Shown one piece after another: positions 36,285 to 45,407 of a stretch of DNA of 64,000 nt (positions are counted from its first letter, which is position 1; each line of letters starts with the position of its first letter). The notes under the pieces were generated by a model. The model saw nothing but the letters and a program-made list of their open reading frames with translations. It was not told where the DNA came from and did no database searches. The stretch spans positions 2,046,001 to 2,110,000 of the forward strand of contig NZ_RBKU01000001.1 of NCBI RefSeq assembly GCF_003633615.1, read 5' to 3'. The position numbers and the translations under genes are program-made. Source of the DNA: Mucilaginibacter gracilis. GTDB taxonomy: Bacteria; Bacteroidota; Bacteroidia; Sphingobacteriales; Sphingobacteriaceae.

Positions 36285-39200
36285 ATGAGGAAACTTTACC
36301 CCCGTATTTTCTTGTTTTTTGTATTTGTTTTACTGAGTAATGTAGCATTGCCACAACAAATACTTACAGATGCATTTAAAGCAAAAGAGCTTGTTGGCCT
36401 GTCGGCCAGCTTAAACACAAGCAACGCCGCAAGCCGCAAAAAGGCTTACGATATGGCCCGCAAAAAAGGTTGGATAACCTTTAAAGTAAAGCCCGATGGT
36501 ACAACCATATCATTACAAGGGGTTGATGCCAGCGGCTTCCCCATTTATTTAACAACCTATAGTAACGTAATAGCAGCAGCAACCACGCGCACCAATACCG
36601 TTCAGCCCGGTGGTACATTGGATTTAAATTTAAATGGTTCCAGCGCGGCGTTAGCCAATAAATTAGCCATTTGGGATGCGGGGCTTGTTTACACCAGCCA
36701 CCAGGAATTTGCCGGTAAAACCATAACCAACCGCGACGGTGCAACATCAATAAGCGACCATAGCAACCATGTGGCTGGCACCATGATAGCCAAGGGCGTT
36801 TATGCTCCGGCTAAAGGCATGGCCTTTGGTGCAACCAGTTTAATATCATACGATTATAATAACGATAATACCGAAATGGCCGCTGCGGCATCGGCCCTGC
36901 TTGTTTCAAACCACTCGTACGGGTATATTGCCGGCTGGTACTATAATGATACCCAGGCCAGGTGGGAATGGTACGGCCTTCCCGGCGATACCGAAGATTA
37001 CAAATTTGGCTTTTACGATACCAATACCCGAACTTACGACCAAATAGCCTACAACGCCCCCAAGTATTTAATTGTAATAGCAGCGGGCAATAACCGCGGC
37101 GAAACAGGCCCCGCCGTGGGCACAACCTATTATGGTTATGCCAGCCGCACCGATGCTACCATAGTTAACAAAGGGCTGCGCCCGGCAACAATAAGCAGTA
37201 ACGATGGGTACGACATTATTTCGTTAACGGGTACTGCAAAAAATGTTTTAACGGTTTCGGCAGTAAACCCCTTGCCTAATGGCCCCGCAACCGCTGCCGA
37301 TGTGCAGGTTGCTTATTTTAGCAGCTTTGGCCCAACAGATGATGGCCGCGTTAAGCCCGATATTTGTGGCGATGGCGTTAATGTTTTATCAACCGGTGTG
37401 GGTTCTACCGATGCTTATTTAACCTTATCGGGCACATCAATGGCAACGCCTAACGTGAGTGGGTCGCTTTTTTTATTGCAGGAGTATTATGCACAAAAAA
37501 ATTCGGGCAATTTTATGCTCTCGTCTACACTAAAGGGTTTGGTTTGCCACACCGCATTGGATGCCGGCAACCCTGGTCCCGATTATATTTATGGATGGGG
37601 ACTGCTGGATATGAGCAAGGCCGCGCAAGCTATTACCGATAATGGTACCAAAAGTATAGTGAGCGAAAAAACCATAACCCAGGGCCAGGTACAAACCTAC
37701 AACGTTACAGCATCGGGTGTTGGCCCTTTACGTGCCACCATTGCCTGGACAGACCCCGCCGGTACCGCTACCGCCGCCGGAACCCTTAACAGCCGCACCC
37801 CAAAGCTGGTTAACGATTTGGATATCCGCGTAAGCGATGGCACTACAACTTATAAACCCTGGGTATTGAGCCCAACAAACCCATCGGCAAATGCCACAAC
37901 CGGCGATAACGTGGTTGATAACGTGGAACAGGTTTATATTGCCAATGCTGTGCCGGGTGTAAGTTATACCATTACCGTGAGCCATAAAGGTACTTTAAGC
38001 AGCGGCTCGCAAGCCTATTCGCTTATTGTAACCGGTATTGGCGGCTCGGTTTATTGCGCATCGGGGCCAAGCTCAAGTGCCGATTCAAGGATCAATAATT
38101 TTACCTTGTCAAATATCAATAACACACCTGCACCGGGTTGCACCACTTATTCGGACTATACGAGCCTTACCGCTACCTTAGAGCAAGGTAAAACTTACCC
38201 CCTAAGCTTAACTGTTGGCACATGCGGCGCTAATTTTAATAAAATAGCCAAGGTTTTTATTGACTGGAATGAAAATGGAAACTTTACCGATGCAGGCGAG
38301 TTGGTAGCAACATCGGGCGTAATTAATGGCGTAGGCACTTTTAATACTAACATCACAGTGCCCGCTACGGTTGTCCCCGGTAATGTAAGTCTGATGCGGA
38401 TAGTATTATCAGAAACCAGCGATGCAACAACCATTGCCCCCTGCGGTACATATGCCAAAGGCGAAACGCAGGATTACAAGGTTACATTTACCCAAGCCAG
38501 TGTTGATGCGGGCATTACGGCCATTAACACGCCTGCCGCAAGTGGCACATGCCCGGCTAATAACAGCAACGTATCTGTAAAAGTAAAAAACTTTGGTACC
38601 TCAACATTAACCAGCATCCCGGTAACGGTAACCATAACATCGGCCCAGGGCGTAGTTACAACATTGAACGAAACCTATACCGGCTCGCTTGCGCCTTTGG
38701 CCGACGATGATTTTAATTTAACCGGCACCTTTGCTGCTGCCGGGGGCGCAACTTATACAATAACTGCCACTACAACCCTAGCTGCCGACCCTATTGCAAG
38801 CAACAACCAAACCACGGCAACGGCGGTAATTAATAACTCGCCGGTTATTACGGCTTCGTCGGCATCGTTTTGTACCGACGCTAAAACCTATAATTTAAGC
38901 GCCACGGGCAGCGGCCAGGTATTTTGGTATAAAAACATTAGCGATGTTGTTCCGTTTACATTTGGCTCAAACGTAATTACCGCGCAAACACCCGTTAACA
39001 ATACCTTTTACAGTGGCCTTAATGATTTTAGTGCCAACGTTGGCCCCGCTACAAAAAATGTGTTTACCGGTGGTGGTTATAACCAGTTTACCCCATCGGT
39101 TACTGTAACAACCAAGGTGCCGGTATTAATAAAGAGTGCCAGGTTGTATATTGGGTATCCTGGTAAAATAACCTTTAGCGCAAGTACTTTAGCCGGGGCA

Positions 39201-40034
39201 GTGGTATCAACCACCACCATTAATGCTGCTGCAACGCGCACAACGCCGGGATTAGGCGTGCAAAACGACGACCCTAACGACCAGGGCAAGGTATACAACT
39301 TAAACCTGGCTTTGCCATCGGCAGGTACTTACCTTATATCTGTTAGCTATGCAGATAATGCAACCATTTATCGCAATAGTGCCACCGTTACAGGTTATCC
39401 GTTTAGTATAGGCAATATTTTTAGCATATCCGGCAATACCGTAACCTCAACAACCGATACTGCCGCTTACAAGGCATATTACTATTATTTTTACGATATG
39501 CATGTGCAAAGTTTAGATTGCCCGGGAGTGGCAAGAACTGCCGTTGCCGTAGTTAAGCCCATCATAACATTAAACGGAAGTGTTTTAACATCCAACTTTA
39601 GCCAGGGTAACCAATGGTACCTAAACGGCACGTTAATAGCAGGCGCAACAGGGCAAACCTATACCCCCGTGCGTAGCGGTATATACCGGGTTGATGTAAC
39701 GGTAGCCAGCGGTTGTATATCAAAAGCCAACGATTTTAGTTTTGTATTACCCGCCAAAGATAACAGCAGCGATGGTGCCGAAATTGCCCTGGCCCTGTTC
39801 CCGGTGCCGAGCAACGGCAAAGTTAACCTTGCTTTTACTGCCGTTAAAGATGAGCAACTGTCAATTTCGGTAGTGAATATGTTAGGGCAGTACGCCTATA
39901 AAGATACCCGCAATATAACTGCTGGGCCATATAATACCATTTTAGATTTATCTGGGTTGGCCAGCGGGGCTTACTTTGTGCGCCTTGGCATTGGCGATAA
40001 AACGTATACCCGTAAAATATCTATTGTAAAATAG
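36285..40034 (+). CDS. Secreted S8 (subtilisin-like) peptidase with type IX sorting domain
   Basis: A 1249-residue exported protease. After the signal peptide (to about residue 24) and a propeptide-like stretch, the catalytic domain shows IWDAG (Asp about 131), DHSNHVAGTM (His about 162), AAGNNRGE and GTSMATPN (Ser about 385). Beyond it are a P-proprotein-like beta domain, a GEVED domain (FIDWNENGNFTDAGELV near 665), a CARDB-like domain, and a final segment of about 75 residues (LFPVPSNGKVNLAF to the end). That segment has the type A sorting signal that sends proteins through the type IX system. A strong terminator follows. Confidence 0.93.
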   Translation: MRKLYPRIFLFFVFVLLSNVALPQQILTDAFKAKELVGLSASLNTSNAASRKKAYDMARKKGWITFKVKPDGTTISLQGVDASGFPIYLTTYSNVIAAATTRTNTVQPGGTLDLNLNGSSAALANKLAIWDAGLVYTSHQEFAGKTITNRDGATSISDHSNHVAGTMIAKGVYAPAKGMAFGATSLISYDYNNDNTEMAAAASALLVSNHSYGYIAGWYYNDTQARWEWYGLPGDTEDYKFGFYDTNTRTYDQIAYNAPKYLIVIAAGNNRGETGPAVGTTYYGYASRTDATIVNKGLRPATISSNDGYDIISLTGTAKNVLTVSAVNPLPNGPATAADVQVAYFSSFGPTDDGRVKPDICGDGVNVLSTGVGSTDAYLTLSGTSMATPNVSGSLFLLQEYYAQKNSGNFMLSSTLKGLVCHTALDAGNPGPDYIYGWGLLDMSKAAQAITDNGTKSIVSEKTITQGQVQTYNVTASGVGPLRATIAWTDPAGTATAAGTLNSRTPKLVNDLDIRVSDGTTTYKPWVLSPTNPSANATTGDNVVDNVEQVYIANAVPGVSYTITVSHKGTLSSGSQAYSLIVTGIGGSVYCASGPSSSADSRINNFTLSNINNTPAPGCTTYSDYTSLTATLEQGKTYPLSLTVGTCGANFNKIAKVFIDWNENGNFTDAGELVATSGVINGVGTFNTNITVPATVVPGNVSLMRIVLSETSDATTIAPCGTYAKGETQDYKVTFTQASVDAGITAINTPAASGTCPANNSNVSVKVKNFGTSTLTSIPVTVTITSAQGVVTTLNETYTGSLAPLADDDFNLTGTFAAAGGATYTITATTTLAADPIASNNQTTATAVINNSPVITASSASFCTDAKTYNLSATGSGQVFWYKNISDVVPFTFGSNVITAQTPVNNTFYSGLNDFSANVGPATKNVFTGGGYNQFTPSVTVTTKVPVLIKSARLYIGYPGKITFSASTLAGAVVSTTTINAAATRTTPGLGVQNDDPNDQGKVYNLNLALPSAGTYLISVSYADNATIYRNSATVTGYPFSIGNIFSISGNTVTSTTDTAAYKAYYYYFYDMHVQSLDCPGVARTAVAVVKPIITLNGSVLTSNFSQGNQWYLNGTLIAGATGQTYTPVRSGIYRVDVTVASGCISKANDFSFVLPAKDNSSDGAEIALALFPVPSNGKVNLAFTAVKDEQLSISVVNMLGQYAYKDTRNITAGPYNTILDLSGLASGAYFVRLGIGDKTYTRKISIVK

Positions 40035-40045
40035 GCATGGTGCAA

Positions 40046-40088
40046 AAAGAAAATGGCCGCGAAACCTGGTTTCGCGGCCATTTTCTTT
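40046..40088. terminator. Bidirectional terminator after the S8 peptidase
   Basis: A near-perfect 21-base stem (40046-40066 with 40068-40088; core GGCCGCGAAACC) with A and T runs at its ends, between convergent genes. Confidence 0.95.
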
Positions 40089-40105
40089 GGGGTTTCTTTT
40101 CTGGT

Positions 40106-40600
40106 TTAAAAGCAATATTTAATGCCTAAGCCAGGTGCAAGGTCAACAAAGGGGCCGCCCGATAGCTCTACCCTTGGGTTTAAATCCAAACTAACCGCTA
40201 TGGGCGATTTAGGGATTATGTATTCCAGCCCGATAACACCATCAACACCCAATAAAAGCTGATTGTTGGCATAAGTGTTATTTGAACCGCCAAAGCGTTG
40301 GTATGAGTTACCAACCGAGCCAATGTGCGCGCCTGCGCCATAGTAAAATTTAAGCTCGGCTACGTTAAAGGCAGTTTGGTTTATCTCGTAAAGGCCGGTA
40401 ATTACTACCCCACCCGAGCGGAAACCCAATATACCTTCCAGCGAAACATCGCCGCCGGCAAAATACTTTCCGGATATGCCGTTTTCGTACCCACCAAATT
40501 TTAAGCCTGCTGCAAACTGGTAGCTTGTTTGCGCGGTTGATTTTTTTGCTGTAAATAAAATTACATTAAACAGCAATGCAATAAGTAATAGCTTTTTCAT
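40106..40600 (-). CDS. Outer-membrane beta-barrel-like protein
   Basis: A 164-residue exported protein. The start at 40600 (MKKLLLIALL) is preferred since it begins at the signal peptide, which ends in STAQT; the frame is open 15 codons further. The mature sequence alternates hydrophobic and small residues (YQFAAGLKFGGYENG, KFYYGAGAHIG, VIGLEYIIP) and ends in a phenylalanine (GIKYCF), both typical of small outer-membrane barrels. Ligand and function are unknown. A 255-base gap with no other gene separates it from fadD. Confidence 0.8.
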   Translation of the reverse strand: MKKLLLIALLFNVILFTAKKSTAQTSYQFAAGLKFGGYENGISGKYFAGGDVSLEGILGFRSGGVVITGLYEINQTAFNVAELKFYYGAGAHIGSVGNSYQRFGGSNNTYANNQLLLGVDGVIGLEYIIPKSPIAVSLDLNPRVELSGGPFVDLAPGLGIKYCF

Positions 40601-40752
40601 ATTAGCGTTTTGTTTTAAACGGGCAGTTTTTAAATATTGGTGCAACCGATGCCTTTAACGCCCCGGTTAACCAATTAAGTATTTGTTGAGCCTTAATTTC
40701 GTGCAAAAATAAACCAATGGTGTAATTATTATAACATTTATACTTAAAACAG

Positions 40753-40788
40753 TTTGGGTATAAACAAACTTTAAAATTTATATATTTG
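40753..40788 (+). promoter_or_regulatory. Candidate promoter of fadD
   Basis: TTTG (40753-40756) and TATATTTG (40781-40788) are separated by 24 bases, slightly longer than usual. The leader to the ATG at 40856 would be about 60 bases. No MarR-type box was seen here. Confidence 0.4.
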
Positions 40789-40855
40789 ATTTTTTAGCTT
40801 CTAAAAGCAAACCAATTTTACGTAACCCTATCTTATTAATATTAACACTAAGGCC

Positions 40856-42631
40856 ATGAGTATAACACGGGTTTTTGATCTATTACAATATAATTTGGAA
40901 AAATTTCCGAAGGCCGATATGCTGGCTCATAAAGCAGAAGGCGGCTGGACAAAATATGCTTCGCAACAGGTTATTGATACTATAAACCAGGTGAGTTACG
41001 GTTTACTGCAACTTGGAATAAAAAAAGATGATAAGGTGGCCATTATGTCGCCAAACAGGCCGGAGTGGAATTTTTGCGATTTTGGCATTATGCAGATAGG
41101 TGCCACCCAGGTACCAATGTACCCTACCCTGAGCGACGCCGATATTGAATTTATACTGAAGGATGCCGAGGTGAAGATGATCTTCGTTTCGGATAAAGAA
41201 ATATATGGCAAAATAATAGCCATTAAGGATAAGGTAGCACCGCAATTAATTATTTATACTTACGAAAAAGTAAACGGAGCCAAACACTGGAGCGAGGTTT
41301 TACAATTGGGAAGCGAGCACCAGGAGCCTGATTTGCAGCAATACCGCGATAAAATACAACCCGACGATTTACTTACGCTCATTTATACATCGGGCACTAC
41401 GGGCACACCCAAGGGTGTAATGCTAACGCATGGTAATTTGGTAAGTAATGTGCTGGAATCGTCCAAATTATATCCGCAGGAAATTAAGCGGGCTTTGAGC
41501 TTTTTGCCCATGTCGCATATTTTTGAGCGGATGGTAATTTACATGTACGTATATCTGGGTATATCTATTTACTACGCCCAAAGCATGGATACCATTGTTG
41601 CCGATATGCAGGATGTTAAGCCCCATTGCTTTACCACCGTACCGCGCCTGTTAGAAAAAGTTTATGATAGAATTGTTGCCAAAGGGGCCGAATTAACCGG
41701 AGCAAAAAAGGCCATATTTTATTGGGCACTTGATTTGGGTTTGAAATATGAATTAGACGGAGCAAACGGGTTTTGGTATGAACTGAAACTTAAAATTGCC
41801 CGCAAACTGGTGTTTAGCAAATGGCGCGAAGCTTTGGGTGGCGAAATTATCGCCATCGTATCTGGCGGGGCGGCATTGCAGCCGCGTTTGGCCCGTGTAT
41901 TTTGGGCCGCCGAAATAAAGATTTTAGAAGGCTATGGTTTAACCGAAACATCGCCGGTAATTACGGTTAACTTCCCGATGCAGGGCGGCACAAAGTTTGG
42001 CACCGTTGGCCCCATACTAAAAGGTGTTACCATTAAGATAGCCGAAGACGGCGAGATAATGGTAAAGGGCCCCAACGTAATGAAAGGCTATTACAAGCGC
42101 GAAGATGCCACCAGCGAAGCTATTGATGCCGACGGCTATTTCCATACCGGAGATATTGGCGAATTGGTAGATAACACTTACCTGCGCATAACCGACAGAA
42201 AAAAAGAGATATTTAAAACTGCCGGAGGTAAGTACATTGCCCCGCAAACTTTAGAGAACAAGTTTAAAGAGTCGCCGCTGATTGAACAGATCATCGTTAT
42301 TGGCGAAAACGAGCGGTTCCCGGCGGCCTTGATATTGCCTGCCTTTGATGCACTAAAAGATTGGTGCGCTAAAAAGGGGATAACCTTTACCACCAACCAG
42401 GAAATTATTAAAAACCAACAGGTTGTTGAGAAATACAAAAGAGAGATAGAACGGTACAACGTTGGCTTTGGCCACTGGGAACAGGTTAAAAAGTTTGAAC
42501 TGATTGCCGATGAATGGAGTATCAATACCGGTGAAATGACACCTAAATTAAGCTTAAAGCGTAAGGTGATATTAAAGAAATATGATAAATTAGTGCAAAA
42601 AATATATCAAAGCGTACAAGCACATGCATAA
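40856..42631 (+). CDS. Long-chain fatty acyl-CoA ligase
   Basis: A 591-residue AMP-forming ligase that activates fatty acids with CoA, usually at the inner membrane. The AMP-binding signature is LIYTSGTTGTPKGVMLTHGN near residue 177, and the adenylate motif GYGLTETSPV is near 363. The acyl-CoA ligase signature DGYFHTGDIGEL is near residue 424, and DRKKEIFKTAGGKYI follows. The size and long C-terminus fit FadD/FAA-type enzymes. It supplies acyl-CoA to the beta-oxidation genes 5 kb downstream, though ggt and marR lie between. Its stop overlaps the next start by 8 bases. Confidence 0.93.
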   Translation: MSITRVFDLLQYNLEKFPKADMLAHKAEGGWTKYASQQVIDTINQVSYGLLQLGIKKDDKVAIMSPNRPEWNFCDFGIMQIGATQVPMYPTLSDADIEFILKDAEVKMIFVSDKEIYGKIIAIKDKVAPQLIIYTYEKVNGAKHWSEVLQLGSEHQEPDLQQYRDKIQPDDLLTLIYTSGTTGTPKGVMLTHGNLVSNVLESSKLYPQEIKRALSFLPMSHIFERMVIYMYVYLGISIYYAQSMDTIVADMQDVKPHCFTTVPRLLEKVYDRIVAKGAELTGAKKAIFYWALDLGLKYELDGANGFWYELKLKIARKLVFSKWREALGGEIIAIVSGGAALQPRLARVFWAAEIKILEGYGLTETSPVITVNFPMQGGTKFGTVGPILKGVTIKIAEDGEIMVKGPNVMKGYYKREDATSEAIDADGYFHTGDIGELVDNTYLRITDRKKEIFKTAGGKYIAPQTLENKFKESPLIEQIIVIGENERFPAALILPAFDALKDWCAKKGITFTTNQEIIKNQQVVEKYKREIERYNVGFGHWEQVKKFELIADEWSINTGEMTPKLSLKRKVILKKYDKLVQKIYQSVQAHA

Positions 42632-44339
42632 GCTATATCACCAAGCTAATATTTACATCCTGTTATTTTTTATAGCAGGATTTTTTTTGTTCGCCGGTTG
42701 CGCACGGGGGCAATTGGGTAAAAATAACACTGGCCATTATGATAATGGTGTTGTTGTTTGCGCCTATCCGGATGCATCGCAGGTTGGTGTTAATATTTTG
42801 AAAAAGGGAGGTAACGCTGTTGATGCCGCCGTAGCTGTGCAGTTTGCCCTGGCCGTTGTTTACCCGGATGCCGGTAATATTGGCGGTGGCGGCTTTATGG
42901 TTTACCGTTCGGCAACGGGCCAAACCAATACGCTCGATTTTCGCGAAAAGGCCCCGCAAGGCGCAATCACCAATATGTTTTTAGATTCGGCAGGTAACGT
43001 AGTGCCCAATATGAGTTTGGCTACCCACCAGGCATCGGGCGTACCCGGCTCGGTTGATGGCATGGTACAGGCTCACCAAAAATACGGCAAACTAAAATGG
43101 GCAAACCTGGTACAACCCGCTATTGATTTAGCCCGCAATGGGTTTAAACTAACCAAGGCAATGGCCGCGAGCCTCAACCACGAACAAGCTGATTTTAAAA
43201 GGTTAAACCCGGGCAAGGCATACTTTATAAAAGATACCCCGTACCAGGAAGGCGATATGCTGGTGCAGGAAGACCTGGCTAAAACATTGGAATTGATACG
43301 TGATAAAGGTCGCGAAGGTTTTTACGATGGTACTGTAGCCAGCCAAATTGTTGCCGAAATGAAAACCGGCGGCGGCTTAATTACCAAAGCCGATCTGCAA
43401 AATTATCACTCGGTTTGGCGCAAGCCCATTATCGGCAATTATAAGGAGTATAAAATCATCACCATGCCGCCACCATCAAGCGGCGGTATTGCTTTGCTGC
43501 AATTACTAAAATCGGTAGAAAATTACCCTTTAAAACGCTGGGGCTTTAACAGCGATTCCACCATACAACTAATGGTTGAGGCCGAACGCCGTGTATATGC
43601 CGACCGTTCTAAATACCTGGGCGATCCGGATTTTTATAAAGTGCCTGTTGATAGTTTGTTGCAACCAAAATACATTACCAGCCGCATGGAAAACTTTAAC
43701 TGGGCCGCCGCAACACCAAGTTCCACCGTTTTGCCGGGTGTATTTGTAGGTTATGAGAGCGACCAAACCACCCACTTTTCTATTGTGGACCATGATGGCA
43801 ATGCGGTATCAATCACCACAACATTAAACGGGGGCTTCGGCTCAAAAATAGTGGTTAACGGCGCAGGTTTTTTGCTTAACAACGAGATGGACGATTTTAG
43901 CTCGAAATCCGGCGTACCCAATATGTACGGATTAGTGGGTGGCAAAGCAAACTCCATACAACCCGGTAAACGCATGCTATCATCCATGACGCCTACCATC
44001 ATAGAAAAAAACGGAAAGCTGTTTATGGTAGTAGGCACACCGGGAGGCTCAACTATAATTACATCGGTATTCCAAACCATAGTAAACGTAATTGAGTTTA
44101 ACCAGGATATGCAACGCGCCGTAACCTCAAAGCGTTTCCACCACCAATGGCTGCCCGACGAAGTATACATTGAGAAAGATGCCATTGACAGCCTAACCAA
44201 AATTATATTAGAGAAAAAAGGCTATAAAATAACCGAACGCGGTAAAATAGGCCGCGTGGATGCCATATTACTCACCCCATGGGGATACTACGAAGCCGGT
44301 GCCGACCCGCGAGGGGATGATACGAAGATGGGATGGTGA
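42624..44339 (+). CDS. ggt: Gamma-glutamyltranspeptidase
   Basis: Periplasmic N-terminal nucleophile enzyme that hydrolyses glutathione and other gamma-glutamyl compounds. The 571-residue precursor has an N-terminal lipoprotein-type signal (LFAGC near residue 26). The large-subunit motifs are NIGGGGFMVYR and DFREKAP, and the autocleavage site is TTHFSIVD with the threonine nucleophile at about residue 382. GSKIVVNGAGFLLNNEMDDF and PGGSTIITSVFQ complete the small subunit. It overlaps fadD by 8 bases, so both are on one transcript despite unrelated functions. Confidence 0.95.
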   Translation: MHKLYHQANIYILLFFIAGFFLFAGCARGQLGKNNTGHYDNGVVVCAYPDASQVGVNILKKGGNAVDAAVAVQFALAVVYPDAGNIGGGGFMVYRSATGQTNTLDFREKAPQGAITNMFLDSAGNVVPNMSLATHQASGVPGSVDGMVQAHQKYGKLKWANLVQPAIDLARNGFKLTKAMAASLNHEQADFKRLNPGKAYFIKDTPYQEGDMLVQEDLAKTLELIRDKGREGFYDGTVASQIVAEMKTGGGLITKADLQNYHSVWRKPIIGNYKEYKIITMPPPSSGGIALLQLLKSVENYPLKRWGFNSDSTIQLMVEAERRVYADRSKYLGDPDFYKVPVDSLLQPKYITSRMENFNWAAATPSSTVLPGVFVGYESDQTTHFSIVDHDGNAVSITTTLNGGFGSKIVVNGAGFLLNNEMDDFSSKSGVPNMYGLVGGKANSIQPGKRMLSSMTPTIIEKNGKLFMVVGTPGGSTIITSVFQTIVNVIEFNQDMQRAVTSKRFHHQWLPDEVYIEKDAIDSLTKIILEKKGYKITERGKIGRVDAILLTPWGYYEAGADPRGDDTKMGW

Positions 44340-44341
44340 TT

Positions 44342-44785
44342 TAGCTGATAGCTTTTAGCTGCAAGCAACAAGCTTTGATTTTTTGAAAGAAATTATATGC
44401 GTAATTTTAAGGAGTACCTGGTGTGGCAAAAATCAATGGAATTAACGGTGGTTATTTATGATGTTACTAATAAATTTCCATCGGAAGAGAAATTTGGTTT
44501 GATCTCACAGATAAGGAGAGCGGCAGTTTCTATACCATCAAACATTGCTGAAGGCGCCGGTGCTTCTACCCAAAAACATTTTGGCGAATATTTGCAACGT
44601 GGTTTGGGTTCGGCCTTTGAAGTGGAAACGCAATTGTTGCTGTCAAAACGGCTCAATTATATTTCGGAGGATGTCGCTAATAAAATTATTGAGCAAATTG
44701 CTGAGGTGCAAAAAATGCTCGCAAGCTTAATTAAAATGCTTAAAGAGTAAGGCAAGCTAACGGCTTGTAGCTTAAAGCTTATAGC
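44342..44785. repeat. Heptad inverted-repeat element, TAGCTNN type, enclosing an S23-type gene
   Basis: The left arm (from 44342) is TAGCTGA TAGCTTT TAGCTGC AAGCAAC AAGCTTT. The right arm (44752-44787) is AAGCTAA CGGCTTG TAGCTTA AAGCTTA TAGCAAA. The segment 44344-44366 pairs with 44763-44785 at about 18 of 23 positions. The 117-codon gene 44397-44750 is the only content. This is the same architecture as the elements at 20938, 23193, 47817 and 49091 but with a different 7-base word. Confidence 0.8.
44397..44750 (+). CDS. Four-helix-bundle S23/IVP-family protein (copy 1)
   Basis: A 117-residue, all-helical protein of the S23/IVP family, first known from intervening sequences in bacterial 23S rRNA genes; the related Avd protein is part of diversity-generating retroelements. 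The family core is present: LVWQKSMELTVVIY, FGLISQIRRAAVSIPSNIAEGAG near residues 38-60, and a helical C-terminus. No membrane segment or enzyme motif. It lies between ggt and marR, bracketed by inverted heptad arms, and has the same length and core as the protein at 49153. The molecular function of stand-alone members is not established. Confidence 0.88.
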   Translation: MRNFKEYLVWQKSMELTVVIYDVTNKFPSEEKFGLISQIRRAAVSIPSNIAEGAGASTQKHFGEYLQRGLGSAFEVETQLLLSKRLNYISEDVANKIIEQIAEVQKMLASLIKMLKE

Positions 44786-44803
44786 AAAAAAATTTCCTAA
44801 CAA

Positions 44804-44857
44804 TTATGCTTGCATATTAAAATGTTACTTTATATATTTGTTATGCTTGCATAGTAA
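44804..44857. promoter_or_regulatory. marR promoter with two MarR-type boxes
   Basis: Two near-identical 17-base boxes, TTATGCTTGCATATTAA (44804-44820) and TTATGCTTGCATAGTAA (44841-44857), flank a perfect -7 element TATATTTG (44833-44840). CTTG, 20 bases upstream of it, can act as -33 and lies in the first box; the second box covers the start of transcription. This is the layout of autorepression. Confidence 0.75.
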
Positions 44858-44859
44858 AT

Positions 44860-45294
44860 ATGAACCAACAAGAAACCATCGATTATTATTTGAAAGTAGT
44901 TTGGCAAACGGTGGCTAACCGGTATAACCAGTTGGCATCCGAGTTTGGCATAACCCAGTCTATAGGTTATCTGCTTATCAACATCAATGATAAAGAGGGT
45001 ACAACGGTGTCGCAGGTGGCGGCGTTGCTGGGCCTAAAATCAACCAGTTTGTCGCGTATGTTAACCAACCTGGAAGAGATGGGGCTAATTTACCGCGAAT
45101 CTAACAAAGGCGATAAACGCTCGGTTAAAATACACCTAACCGATTTGGGCCGCGAAAAAAGGCATTTGGCCAGGGTTGTTGTACGCAAGTTTAACGACTA
45201 CTTGAACACCCACATCAGCGAAAGCGATAAAAACCAGTTAACCGAAACATTGAAAAAAATTAATCAACTAACACTTGATTATAAACCCGAATAG
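44860..45294 (+). CDS. MarR-family transcriptional regulator
   Basis: A 144-residue winged-helix regulator. The DNA-binding core is VSQVAALLGLKSTSLSRMLTNLEEMGLIYRESNKGDKRSVKIHLTDLG-like, across residues about 50-98, with the R-x-x-x-x-x-D-x-R wing (SNKGDKRSVKIHL). It starts two bases after a palindromic box that occurs twice in its promoter and once upstream of the acyl-CoA dehydrogenase at 59919. It heads a run of beta-oxidation genes, so fatty acid or acyl-CoA sensing is a reasonable inference. The ligand is unknown. Confidence 0.92.
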   Translation: MNQQETIDYYLKVVWQTVANRYNQLASEFGITQSIGYLLININDKEGTTVSQVAALLGLKSTSLSRMLTNLEEMGLIYRESNKGDKRSVKIHLTDLGREKRHLARVVVRKFNDYLNTHISESDKNQLTETLKKINQLTLDYKPE

Positions 45295-45405
45295 CCTCAC
45301 CCAAACCTCTCTCCAAAGGAGAGGGTTTTGGATGTGGTTATCGGCGGGAATTATATAAACTATTAAATAAAACTCCTTCTCCTTTTGGAGAAGGCTGGAA
45401 TGAGG
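45295..45405. repeat. Inverted repeat of CCTCACCC-CTCTCCAAAGGAGAGG type
   Basis: The left arm 45295-45325 contains CTCTCCAAAGGAGAG, itself palindromic. The right arm 45375-45405 is an imperfect inverse complement with CCTTCTCCTTTTGGAGAAGG. The 49-base middle has no gene. The arm length of about 31 bases is like the heptad elements, but no 7-base periodicity is seen. It ends 2 bases before the fadJ ATG. Confidence 0.8.
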
Positions 45406-45407
45406 CC

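Noticed and set aside
36481..39298. Long reverse-strand frames inside the S8 peptidase gene
   Set aside because: Shadows of the threonine/alanine-rich coding sequence; no motifs and no start context.
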